Origin: a virus
Virus record (IMG/VR): IMGVR_UViG_3300009620_000021
Coordinates: 1 to 34,650 of that record
Strand: one strand, 5' to 3'
Length of the DNA stretch: 34,650 nt
Shown one piece after another: positions 21,899 to 28,969 of the stretch (the first letter of the stretch is position 1; each line of letters begins with the position of its first letter). The notes under the pieces were generated by a model. It was given only the letters and a program-made list of their open reading frames with translations. It did not search any database and was not told the origin of the DNA. Position numbers and translations under genes: made by a program.

Positions 21899-22410
21899 CT
21901 GCATTCTCGACTGACGACTATTATAACGTGCTCGCGGAGCATGTTATCGAGGCCCTCCAAGCCGATACAAAGCTGGACGACGCCGGCGCCCTGGACGTTG
22001 CTTTATGGGAGCTGGAATTCCGTGAGCATGCGGGGCTATATAACGCCAATGAGCTGCCCGTTGTCGCTGTCACAGTGGATGGTGCAGGTGAAAGCACCGA
22101 GCAGATTGGCTCAATTCGACGTTCGTATGAAGTGAGTATATGGGTGGTAACCGATGGCGGCAGAAAGGACGAAACAGAAAAGACCGTCAAGGCGTTCGCG
22201 GCTCGAATTGAGCGCGTGATGGGGCAGCAAGGCGATCCAACGAAGCAGCTCGCCGACGTACCCACCGACCTCCTTGAAGCACAGGCAGGGTCGGTGATTG
22301 TTACACATACCAGCACCGAAATCGGTGGTGGTGCCGTCGAAGGAAACCTCCGAGGCGCGGCCGTGCTTGGTTTCGGGGTAACCGTTGACTTCACTTTAGT
22401 TTTCGATTGA
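21895..22410 (+). CDS. tail terminator-like protein
   Basis: 171 residues from a GTG overlapping the preceding stop by 4 nt. The layout is that of small tail-terminator proteins: an N-terminal helix (YYNVLAEHVIEALQADTKL), a strand LPVVAVTVDG, then RRSYEVSIWVVTDG and a C-terminal strand pair GAAVLGFGVTVDFTLVF. These proteins cap the tail tube and join it to the head. Gene order (neck, this gene, tail tube) agrees. I cannot distinguish subfamilies. Confidence 0.65.
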   Translation: MTAFSTDDYYNVLAEHVIEALQADTKLDDAGALDVALWELEFREHAGLYNANELPVVAVTVDGAGESTEQIGSIRRSYEVSIWVVTDGGRKDETEKTVKAFAARIERVMGQQGDPTKQLADVPTDLLEAQAGSVIVTHTSTEIGGGAVEGNLRGAAVLGFGVTVDFTLVFD

Positions 22411-22434
22411 CCTTTTTGAAAGGGAATAGACAGG

Positions 22435-23538
22435 ATGGCACTCTCTCGTAACTACGTGATTCAGGTCGCGTCGGCTGCCAAGGAAACTGCATACGACACG
22501 GCCGCGACAATCGACAACCGCATAAACGTCAACATCGGGGGGATACCTCGTGAGGTTTCCCAGGTGGTGTCCGATGACGACAAGGTCGGCGGCTTTGAGG
22601 AAGCCACGGACGCCGTTGTGTTTGCCCGGCATGTGACGTATGACCTCGGCATTAATCGGGTTAAGCCATTCGCGCTCGGGCATTTTGGTGCTTTCGGCCT
22701 GGGGGCCGTTGCCTCAGCGGTGGCCGACACGGGTACACCGGCCATCACGGTCAAGCAGCACGCATGTACGCCGGTGGCTAATGACGGAGCACTAAATTCC
22801 TTCACTTTCGAGGAATTCAAAACAAGTGAGGTCAAAAACAAGTTTAGCGGCGGATTGGTGAACACCCTCAATCTGAGCGTGACTCGGGGCGCGAATCGTA
22901 TGGTCAACATGACCGCCGGTATTATTGCCTCGGGGACTGTTGCTACAGGGGGCGCTGCTGTGACGGAACCAGCTGAAACGCAGCTAAACGCCTCGACGGC
23001 TGGGGTTTGGCTTGTTCCCGATGCCCTTAATGTCGATTATGCGACGGCAGCAAACCGAACACAGAACCTTGATACCACCGTCTACAACCTTTCGGGGGCC
23101 GTGGTGGACTTAAAAGACCTCCTTCGGTCGGTAACGTGGGATTTCTCCAACAATATCAGTCCCGACGACCTGTATCGAGTCGGCGGCGGGCTGTTCCTGG
23201 CAGTGGGGCAACGCAGCGGCCGAACGCAGACGTTGCAGCTGGACTTCGATTACGAGGGCGGCAGTGGAGAGAAGCAGGACGCATATGTCGACGCCCTGCA
23301 ATCTCAGACTGAGTATTCGTTCCAAATGATTGTGCGAGGAGCAGAAGGTTCAGACGAAAATTATTATCACGGGTTTAGCTTGATTTTTCCGGTCATGCAG
23401 CTGATCGATGTTGAAATTGCCGATGATGGTGGGACCCTTGTCAATCGGACTAACTGGCAGATTATGGACGACGACTCCAGTGTTCACAAATCGGTATATC
23501 TCGACGTGTTCAACGAAGAAGCCGCATACATGGCGTAG
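22435..23538 (+). CDS. major tail (tube) protein
   Basis: 367 residues with an AAAGGGA site. The start MALSRNYVIQVASAAKETAY, the central FKTSEVKNKFSGGLVNTLNL segment, and the C-terminal beta-rich stretch (AEGSDENYYHGFSLIFPVMQ, then NWQIMDDDSS) fit a tube protein of the siphovirus type; the length exceeds lambda gpV, in keeping with an added domain in residues about 150-210. It polymerises into the hollow tail around the tape measure. Position before the chaperone pair and tape measure is typical. Confidence 0.8.
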   Translation: MALSRNYVIQVASAAKETAYDTAATIDNRINVNIGGIPREVSQVVSDDDKVGGFEEATDAVVFARHVTYDLGINRVKPFALGHFGAFGLGAVASAVADTGTPAITVKQHACTPVANDGALNSFTFEEFKTSEVKNKFSGGLVNTLNLSVTRGANRMVNMTAGIIASGTVATGGAAVTEPAETQLNASTAGVWLVPDALNVDYATAANRTQNLDTTVYNLSGAVVDLKDLLRSVTWDFSNNISPDDLYRVGGGLFLAVGQRSGRTQTLQLDFDYEGGSGEKQDAYVDALQSQTEYSFQMIVRGAEGSDENYYHGFSLIFPVMQLIDVEIADDGGTLVNRTNWQIMDDDSSVHKSVYLDVFNEEAAYMA

Positions 23539-23549
23539 AGGAGGCAGCT

Positions 23550-23792
23550 ATGGCAAAGGCCAGGAGTAAGAAGGAGAAGGAGCCGCATCTTACGTGGACG
23601 GCGGAGCATCGCTATGGTGATGTTTATAAATGTAGCAGCGGTGACCGTAGCCTCAGCCATTCGGTGAGAGGGCTGACCGCGGCCCGCGAGAATTTGGCGG
23701 ACAAGGATACGTCGTTCGCGCAAAACCAGCTCGCAATAGTTGAGGCAAAGCTGGAAGCAATCAATAAGCTGGAATCAAAAGGAGCCCCCTAA
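23550..23792 (+). CDS. hypothetical protein between tail tube and chaperone genes, 80 aa
   Basis: 80 residues with GAGGAGG-type site before ATG at 23550. A very basic N-terminus (KARSKKEKEPH) is followed by short strands and an amphipathic helix (AIVEAKLEAINKLESK). I do not recognise the family. Its place before the tail chaperones suggests a tail role. Confidence 0.6.
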   Translation: MAKARSKKEKEPHLTWTAEHRYGDVYKCSSGDRSLSHSVRGLTAARENLADKDTSFAQNQLAIVEAKLEAINKLESKGAP

Positions 23793-23816
23793 AACTTCAC
23801 AGCGAGGAGACTTAAA

Positions 23817-24170
23817 ATGGCAGTCAGACTGGGAGAGGAAATAGAGGTTAACATTCTCATCGGTGACGAGGAAGTGCGAGCGATTTTTCCCGGCTACACC
23901 GATGAGGGTATGGCCGAGGCGATTAAAAAGCTCAGTTCAGGCCGCTCGGTCGTTGTGCGGGGGCAGGCGAAGGACCGCACCCATGAAGCCCGGGTTAAGT
24001 TCTTCAACGCTACCTGCCTGCGCGTGGAGAACGTAGAGGCAACGGACGGCACGCCGCTGACACCAGATATACAGGGATGGCGCTCGCAGATCCCCCCGAA
24101 CTGGAAAGCCTCCTTTGCTATCTATTTCGAGGAGCGGGCGACCCTGAGCGAGGACGAAGTGGGAAACTAA
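23817..24170 (+). CDS. tail assembly chaperone, short form (gpG-like)
   Basis: 117 residues with GAGGAG before the ATG. Position between tail tube and tape measure, and a start resembling a small alpha/beta chaperone, fit lambda gpG analogues, which coat the tape measure during assembly. Its last sense codons GTG GGA AAC then TAA form the in-frame slippery heptamer G-GGA-AAC (24161-24167), giving a longer frameshift product. The identity is deduced mainly from position and the slip site. Confidence 0.78.
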   Translation: MAVRLGEEIEVNILIGDEEVRAIFPGYTDEGMAEAIKKLSSGRSVVVRGQAKDRTHEARVKFFNATCLRVENVEATDGTPLTPDIQGWRSQIPPNWKASFAIYFEERATLSEDEVGN

Positions 24171-24493
24171 AGCGGGCCGTCCGCGCTCACCGGGAGCGGA
24201 CACAGGGTGACTGGCCCGACTGTTTTGGTGATGAATGCGGGCATGACCCGGAGCGGGGTTCAGCGTGTGACGAATGCCCCCTGCAAACCCAGGAATATCT
24301 CGACCTCCAGGCAGAGACCTCGCCGCTCTTTGAGATGGCCCTGGACTGGCTGGTTGAGCATGAACTGGGGCTCACTGGTGCTCCTGGCCGGCTCAGTTTC
24401 AAGGAGCGGCAAGCCGTTAAATTCGTCAGTGGTTACACTCGGATATATGACGATCAGTGTCGTGAGGAAATACGAAAGCTGACCTCTAAGTGA
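23817..24493 (+). CDS. tail assembly chaperone, -1 frameshift product (gpGT-like)
   Basis: Joined reading: 23817-24167, then -1 slip at GGGAAAC, then 24167-24493. After the slip the reading continues LKRAVRAHRERT and on into a separate 138-residue frame. Its own ATG at 24077 lies within the first gene and lacks a good ribosome site. The T extension has a Cys cluster (CFGDECGHD...CDEC) that may bind zinc, followed by a helical region (FEMALDWLVEHEL and SFKERQAVKFVSGYTRIYDD). In lambda the gpGT form recruits tail tube subunits to the tape measure. The total is about 226 residues. Confidence 0.8.
24161..24201 (+). promoter_or_regulatory. programmed -1 frameshift signal (GGGAAAC plus hairpin)
   Basis: Slippery GGGAAAC at 24161-24167 is in the right phase (G GGA AAC) and is followed immediately by the TAA of the zero frame. 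Eleven nt downstream, GTCCGC (24179-24184) and GCGGAC (24196-24201) can form a six-pair stem, a usual stimulatory element. Confidence 0.85.
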
Positions 24494-24497
24494 TATT

Positions 24498-27400
24498 ATG
24501 GTAGCCACAACCGCCAACGTCCGCGTCGTTGCCACATGGGACGGCAAAGACGTTCAAAGGGGCACAAAACAGCTCGATAACGACCTCAATCGCACCAATT
24601 CCACGCTTAAACGCATGGCCCCCCTTCTTCGCGCCGTCGGTGCTGCGTTCTCAGCGGCGGCCGGGGCAGCGATGGCGATGCAGGTGGTCAAGATCGCAGA
24701 CGCCTGGAAGGGCTACGAAAACCGCATAAAGCTATTCACCTCCTCGGCACGAGAGACCGCGGCGGTCAGTAAAATGCTGTTCGACATATCGCAGCGCACC
24801 CGCGTCTCGATGGAGTCGACGACGGCACTATATCAAAAGTTCTCTATCGCCAACAAAAGCCTCAAGCTCTCACAGCAGGAGCTGGCGGGCGTTATTGAAA
24901 CCGTTAACCAAGCCCTCATAATCTCAGGCGGCAGCAGCGACTCGGCTAACGCCGCCGTCGTTCAGCTGGGGCAGGGGCTCGCCTCGGGCGTGCTGCGCGG
25001 TGAGGAGCTGAACAGCGTCCTTGAACAGGCCCCCCGGCTTGCCATGGCGATAGCGAACGGTATGGGCGTGGCAATCGGCGCCCTTCGAGAGTTGGGCGCT
25101 GAGGGGAAGATTACGGCCGTTCAAGTTATCGATGCGTTGCAATCTCAAGCTGGGGTGGTTGCGAGCGAATATGGGCAAATAGAGGCCACCGTTGAATCGG
25201 CGTGGAAGGTGATGACGGACGCCATCGGGCTCTATATCACTGAGTTTGACAAGGCTATTGGCATGACCGAAAAACTCGCCGCGGCTATGCTCTTAATCGC
25301 TAAAGGGCTGCATGCCCCTCCCGAGGAAATAGTCCCTGGATCACAGCTGCTGGTGAACCCGCAGGACCAGGGGGCGGTTGACTGGATGGCGGGTCAGGGG
25401 TTTGCCTGGGATTCGGGACCGAAAGGTGGAGGCAGGCGTTACGGGGGGCAGTCGGGGTTCGCGCGATTTGGCCAAGCTCTTGAGATAGGCTCAAAGGAGG
25501 AAGGGTGGGCCGCTGGGTTCAAAGACTGGGAAGACAAAAGGATGGGAAGAGGGGCCCAGGGCGTGGGGCCCGACCAGTTCTCAGGGGCGCCCATGTGGGC
25601 GGACACTGAAAAGGGAAACGTTCAAATAATAAGGGAGGCGCTTGAATTGCAGGCGGCTAAAGGAGAGTCGGCCTCGCTCGACGCATTGCGGGCCGCTTTC
25701 CTTGCAAGTTATGACGCTGTCGAGGAAGCGAAAGTAGCCAAAGAAAAACAGAGGTTAGCCGACCTTGATGCCGCAAATTTAGCAGCGGCCACAAAGGCAT
25801 GGGACGATTTTATTAAGGAGGCCCGGGGTATGGGCCCCATGCCGGCAAGGGAAGAAACGTTTGAACAGAGAGCGGCCCGCGGCCTTACCATTGGCGGCGG
25901 GTTAAGCGGGTCTGGAATCACCGTGAAAGGTTTTGGCCCCGAAGGCATCCAGGGAGCAAGGTTCGGCGCCGAACGCCCAGAGGCTGGGTTTGTGTTACCC
26001 AGGGGCAGGGAGGGCGGCTTCATGGGCGGCTTCCAGGGTGCACCTCAGCAGCGCGGCATCGACTGGGCTAAAGGCACAGCAATAGACCAACCCCAAGCCC
26101 CCTTTATACCCACTGAAGGGATAACTACAAAGCTCTCTGAGCTTAGGGGCTCCACGGGGGAGTTGACCGAGCAGCTTGCCCTATTGGAACGGCAGGAAAT
26201 GGCGTCTACAAAGACGACTCGCGAGGGGATAGTTGTTGCACAGAAATTTGAAGTTAAGCGGGCGCTGGTGAACGATACGGGAACAACCGCCCTGGCGATA
26301 ATGGAAGATACTCACGTCGCCGAGCTTAAAAAGTTTGACATTGACTTACGAATCAAGGCCGCCCTTAAACGAGAAACCGTTTCGGCCCGCGCGGCGGAAA
26401 AAGACCGCACAAAAGCAATAGCAGAGCAAAGAGAAGAGCTGGCCGACCAAAAAAGGCTTTACTCCGCATTAAGCGGGGTAATCGGACAATTTAATAGCCA
26501 GCTGGGGGCGATGGCTTCGGCTGTGGGTAATTTTGCAACAGGTGGCACCAAGGCTCAATTAGCCACGGATTTATTGTCAGTTGCTGTTAATCATTTTGCA
26601 GCGGGAGCACAAAAGGCAGCGGATTCTCTTCAAAGGACAATCAACACCGTCGCGCAGGCCGAGGCGGCAGCTCGCCCGATAGGCGAAGCCTTAACCAAAC
26701 AATTAGATCCAGAGGCTCATAAGGCCTCCCTTGAGAGGGTGACAGAAGGAATTCAAGAATGGTTTGATCAAAAGACAATCATTCCACAGAAAGACGATCG
26801 ACAGGGCCCCCCCCAAAGGCACGACATAGCTAAATCAGTGGCGGAAATGATGAGGTTCGCCGGTCTGGTGGAAATGAACTGGGGGGCTGACCCTGCAGAG
26901 TGGGGCAGTGATGTTGCGCCTGCGCTAGATCAAATGGGAACAAACGCCCAACAACTTCAAACAGACCTCCTCAATCTCGGCATGACGTGGCAGGAGGCGA
27001 TTGTTAGCGTGCTTAGTGTCGAGGATGCTTTTTCTTCTATGAACAACGCGGCCCGTGATCTGGCGAATACGATGGATCGGTCCGTGGCAATAACCTATGA
27101 TGCCCGAGAAATGGCGCTCAGGCGGGACGCACAGAGGGCTTTTGCACAGACCGGGGCTGACCCCATCGAGCAGGCCAAGGTAATCGCTGCACTGGGGAAA
27201 CAAATAAAGGCCCTGGCCAGTGAGGAGGCCGCTGCCCTGCGGGCCCTACGGGCCGCTCCCCCTACCGGGGCTCCTGCTGATGGGACCGCTGCCCCTGCCC
27301 CTCCCCCGGGTTCTGGGGGAGCCCCCGCTGTTACCTTGCCGGCGGTCGAAATCCCGGCCGTAGATGTTCCAGCATCCGACATTATCAATATCGTTCCCTC

Positions 27401-28583
27401 GTCATGGGGCCAGTTTGGGGTGGGAGAATGGGGTGATCTTATCGAGCAAGGGGAGGGCTTAACCAAGCTCCCGATGAAGAAGTGGCACTGGGCCATCGAG
27501 TTTGAGGCTTCTACGTGGGGCCAATTCAGAGTGGGAGGCTGGACGGATATTATCGAGCAGGGTGAGGGTCTGGATAAGCTCCCGACTAAGCAGTGGGCCT
27601 GGGCCATTAACTTCGATGCTTCCCCTTGGAGTGAGTTTGGGGTGGGGGGATGGACTAACATTATCGAGCAGGGTGAGGATCTGGATAAGCTCCCGGCCAA
27701 GTCGTGGAATTGGGCCATTGAGTTCAAAAAGGCTGGATGGAGCAAATTTGGGGTCAATGGGTATGGGGACATCATTGACGCTGGCGACGTTGGATATACA
27801 GGGCTGGCGAAGTTGCCATCCACATCCTGGAGCGATGTTTTTAAGTTCACGCCAATCACATTGGCTGGCTGGTCTAAGGTAATCAACACCGAGAATCTTG
27901 GACCGGGTAACCGTATCGTTCGCGATTGGTGGCAAGCTGTCCATCTAAGGCACAAGTACGGCATGGGTGGTGAAGGTGAGGGCGCGCGGTCGTTCGTAGG
28001 GTGGAAAGATGTAATTGCTGTCGAAAAGCTGGCGCCGGGGAACAGAATCGTGCGCGATTGGTGGGAAGCCGTTCACCTCGATAATAAGTATGGGATGGGC
28101 GGCGACGTCGAAGGCGCGCGGTCGTTCACAGGCTGGCACGATGTAATCGCTGTGGAAAAGCTGGAGAGCAAAATCAACAGATCATGGAGCGATGTTTTTA
28201 AGTTCAACGACCCCGCTTCAATCGCACAGTTTGGAGTCACTCACTGGAATCAACTCGTTACACTCGGCGGGACAAGCAGTCAGGACCGAGCCCGAGGTTA
28301 CGGCCCGCAACAAATTCCTGTGTTTGCTTCACAGGTCATTCGCTTGCAGGCCAGTCGCGTGCATTCCTGGGCTAGTGTGGTCGATGTGACCTCAGCGACC
28401 CGCGTGGACGTGCCTCTGTCAGATGTAATCCGCTTTACCGGCAAACTTTCCCTGGGCGATATTCTCGACCTGGGCGAAATCGAGGACCTCGTCGAGGTGG
28501 CGCTGTCACGCATAACCCGCAACCGGCGTGAAGGTGACTCGCCCGTCACGAGCCCAGCAAGAGAGCGGGGAGGGGCGTTTTAA
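24498..28583 (+). CDS. tape measure protein with tryptophan-repeat C-terminus
   Basis: 1,361 residues. The N-terminus has a tape-measure start: KQLDNDLNRTNSTLKRMAPL, then a hydrophobic segment (GAAFSAAAGAAMAMQVV), then the characteristic QRTRVSMESTTALYQKFS and GVLRGEELNSVLEQAPRLAM of the TMP N-terminal domain (about 80-210). Residues about 320-900 are helical, Gln/Ala/Glu-rich. A Pro/Ala/Gly linker (about 920-965) leads to an unusual C-terminal region: four 37-residue repeats (969-1116) and about two and a half 44-residue repeats (1117-1230), each with fixed Trp positions, then weaker echoes. The tape measure sets tail length and is ejected with DNA; the repeat domain would sit at one end of the tail. 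It begins 4 nt after the frameshift ORF stop. Confidence 0.88.
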   Translation: MVATTANVRVVATWDGKDVQRGTKQLDNDLNRTNSTLKRMAPLLRAVGAAFSAAAGAAMAMQVVKIADAWKGYENRIKLFTSSARETAAVSKMLFDISQRTRVSMESTTALYQKFSIANKSLKLSQQELAGVIETVNQALIISGGSSDSANAAVVQLGQGLASGVLRGEELNSVLEQAPRLAMAIANGMGVAIGALRELGAEGKITAVQVIDALQSQAGVVASEYGQIEATVESAWKVMTDAIGLYITEFDKAIGMTEKLAAAMLLIAKGLHAPPEEIVPGSQLLVNPQDQGAVDWMAGQGFAWDSGPKGGGRRYGGQSGFARFGQALEIGSKEEGWAAGFKDWEDKRMGRGAQGVGPDQFSGAPMWADTEKGNVQIIREALELQAAKGESASLDALRAAFLASYDAVEEAKVAKEKQRLADLDAANLAAATKAWDDFIKEARGMGPMPAREETFEQRAARGLTIGGGLSGSGITVKGFGPEGIQGARFGAERPEAGFVLPRGREGGFMGGFQGAPQQRGIDWAKGTAIDQPQAPFIPTEGITTKLSELRGSTGELTEQLALLERQEMASTKTTREGIVVAQKFEVKRALVNDTGTTALAIMEDTHVAELKKFDIDLRIKAALKRETVSARAAEKDRTKAIAEQREELADQKRLYSALSGVIGQFNSQLGAMASAVGNFATGGTKAQLATDLLSVAVNHFAAGAQKAADSLQRTINTVAQAEAAARPIGEALTKQLDPEAHKASLERVTEGIQEWFDQKTIIPQKDDRQGPPQRHDIAKSVAEMMRFAGLVEMNWGADPAEWGSDVAPALDQMGTNAQQLQTDLLNLGMTWQEAIVSVLSVEDAFSSMNNAARDLANTMDRSVAITYDAREMALRRDAQRAFAQTGADPIEQAKVIAALGKQIKALASEEAAALRALRAAPPTGAPADGTAAPAPPPGSGGAPAVTLPAVEIPAVDVPASDIINIVPSSWGQFGVGEWGDLIEQGEGLTKLPMKKWHWAIEFEASTWGQFRVGGWTDIIEQGEGLDKLPTKQWAWAINFDASPWSEFGVGGWTNIIEQGEDLDKLPAKSWNWAIEFKKAGWSKFGVNGYGDIIDAGDVGYTGLAKLPSTSWSDVFKFTPITLAGWSKVINTENLGPGNRIVRDWWQAVHLRHKYGMGGEGEGARSFVGWKDVIAVEKLAPGNRIVRDWWEAVHLDNKYGMGGDVEGARSFTGWHDVIAVEKLESKINRSWSDVFKFNDPASIAQFGVTHWNQLVTLGGTSSQDRARGYGPQQIPVFASQVIRLQASRVHSWASVVDVTSATRVDVPLSDVIRFTGKLSLGDILDLGEIEDLVEVALSRITRNRREGDSPVTSPARERGGAF
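27402..27845 (+). repeat. four tandem 37-codon (111-nt) coding repeats
   Basis: The invariant first Trp codons lie at 27405, 27516, 27627 and 27738, exactly 111 nt apart. Each unit follows W-(S/G)-x-F-x-V-x-(G/E)-(W/Y)-x-(D/N)-(L/I)-I-E-Q-G-E and ends K-L-P-x-K-x-W-x-W-A-I-x-F, the fourth unit being more diverged. Confidence 0.9.
27846..28185 (+). repeat. 44-codon (132-nt) coding repeats, about 2.5 units
   Basis: Trp codons at 27870, 28002 and 28134 are exactly 132 nt apart. The unit reads GW-x-(D/K)-V-I-x-V/T-E-(K/N)-L, then PGNRIVRDWW-x-AVHL, then KYGMGG, then GARSF. The third unit is cut short and merges into a SWSDVFKF segment. Confidence 0.88.
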
Positions 28584-28585
28584 AA

Positions 28586-28969
28586 ATGCCGACAAACATA
28601 TTTAACCCAGTGGGAGCAGGCGCCACAGTCACCATTGCAAGTGCTCTATATCCCGAGGACCCGGGGGAAACTTACCCAATGCTCGTGGGGCGGACGATGG
28701 GTGGAGCGGTGAAGACGGCCGACCTGGGGGACGGCTCGACCGATCATATCGATAAGACCTTGCAATACCGCCTTTCAAATACCGATTATGAGGCTTTACG
28801 CGACTTTATTCAGGACACGGTGAGCTGGTCGTCTGGCTCTTTTACATTTACAGACGGGAACGGGACCGCCTTCACCAACATGCACTATATAAGCGGCCTG
28901 CCCGACTTTCGTCGTCGTAAAAATCTCTGGTTCGGGCGGCTACGCCTCGCCAAGGACATGAGCGCATGA
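28586..28969 (+). CDS. distal tail protein (lambda gpM-position)
   Basis: 127 residues, starting 2 nt after the tape measure stop. It is beta-rich (TVTIASALYPEDPGETYPML, RLSNTDYEALRDFIQDTVSW, SGSFTFTDGNGTAFTNMHYI). Layout with a helix in the middle and an aromatic end is like small minor tail proteins lying between tape measure and hub. The position and length fit gpM/distal tail-like proteins; sequence-family membership is not proven. Its stop overlaps the next start (ATGA). Confidence 0.6.
   Translation: MPTNIFNPVGAGATVTIASALYPEDPGETYPMLVGRTMGGAVKTADLGDGSTDHIDKTLQYRLSNTDYEALRDFIQDTVSWSSGSFTFTDGNGTAFTNMHYISGLPDFRRRKNLWFGRLRLAKDMSA

Noticed and set aside
24077-24170. Independent start of the second tail-chaperone frame at ATG 24077
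   Set aside because: The segment before 24167 is antiphase to a real gene and lacks a convincing ribosome site; the slip site explains the frame better.
27095-27964. 289-codon open frame on the minus strand with internal repeats
   Set aside because: Its repeats only mirror the 111-nt repeats of the tape measure gene; no independent coding evidence.
27402-28185. Possible CRISPR or minisatellite array
   Set aside because: The period is an exact multiple of three, units stay in frame and vary mostly in ways that keep the protein motif, so these are protein repeats.
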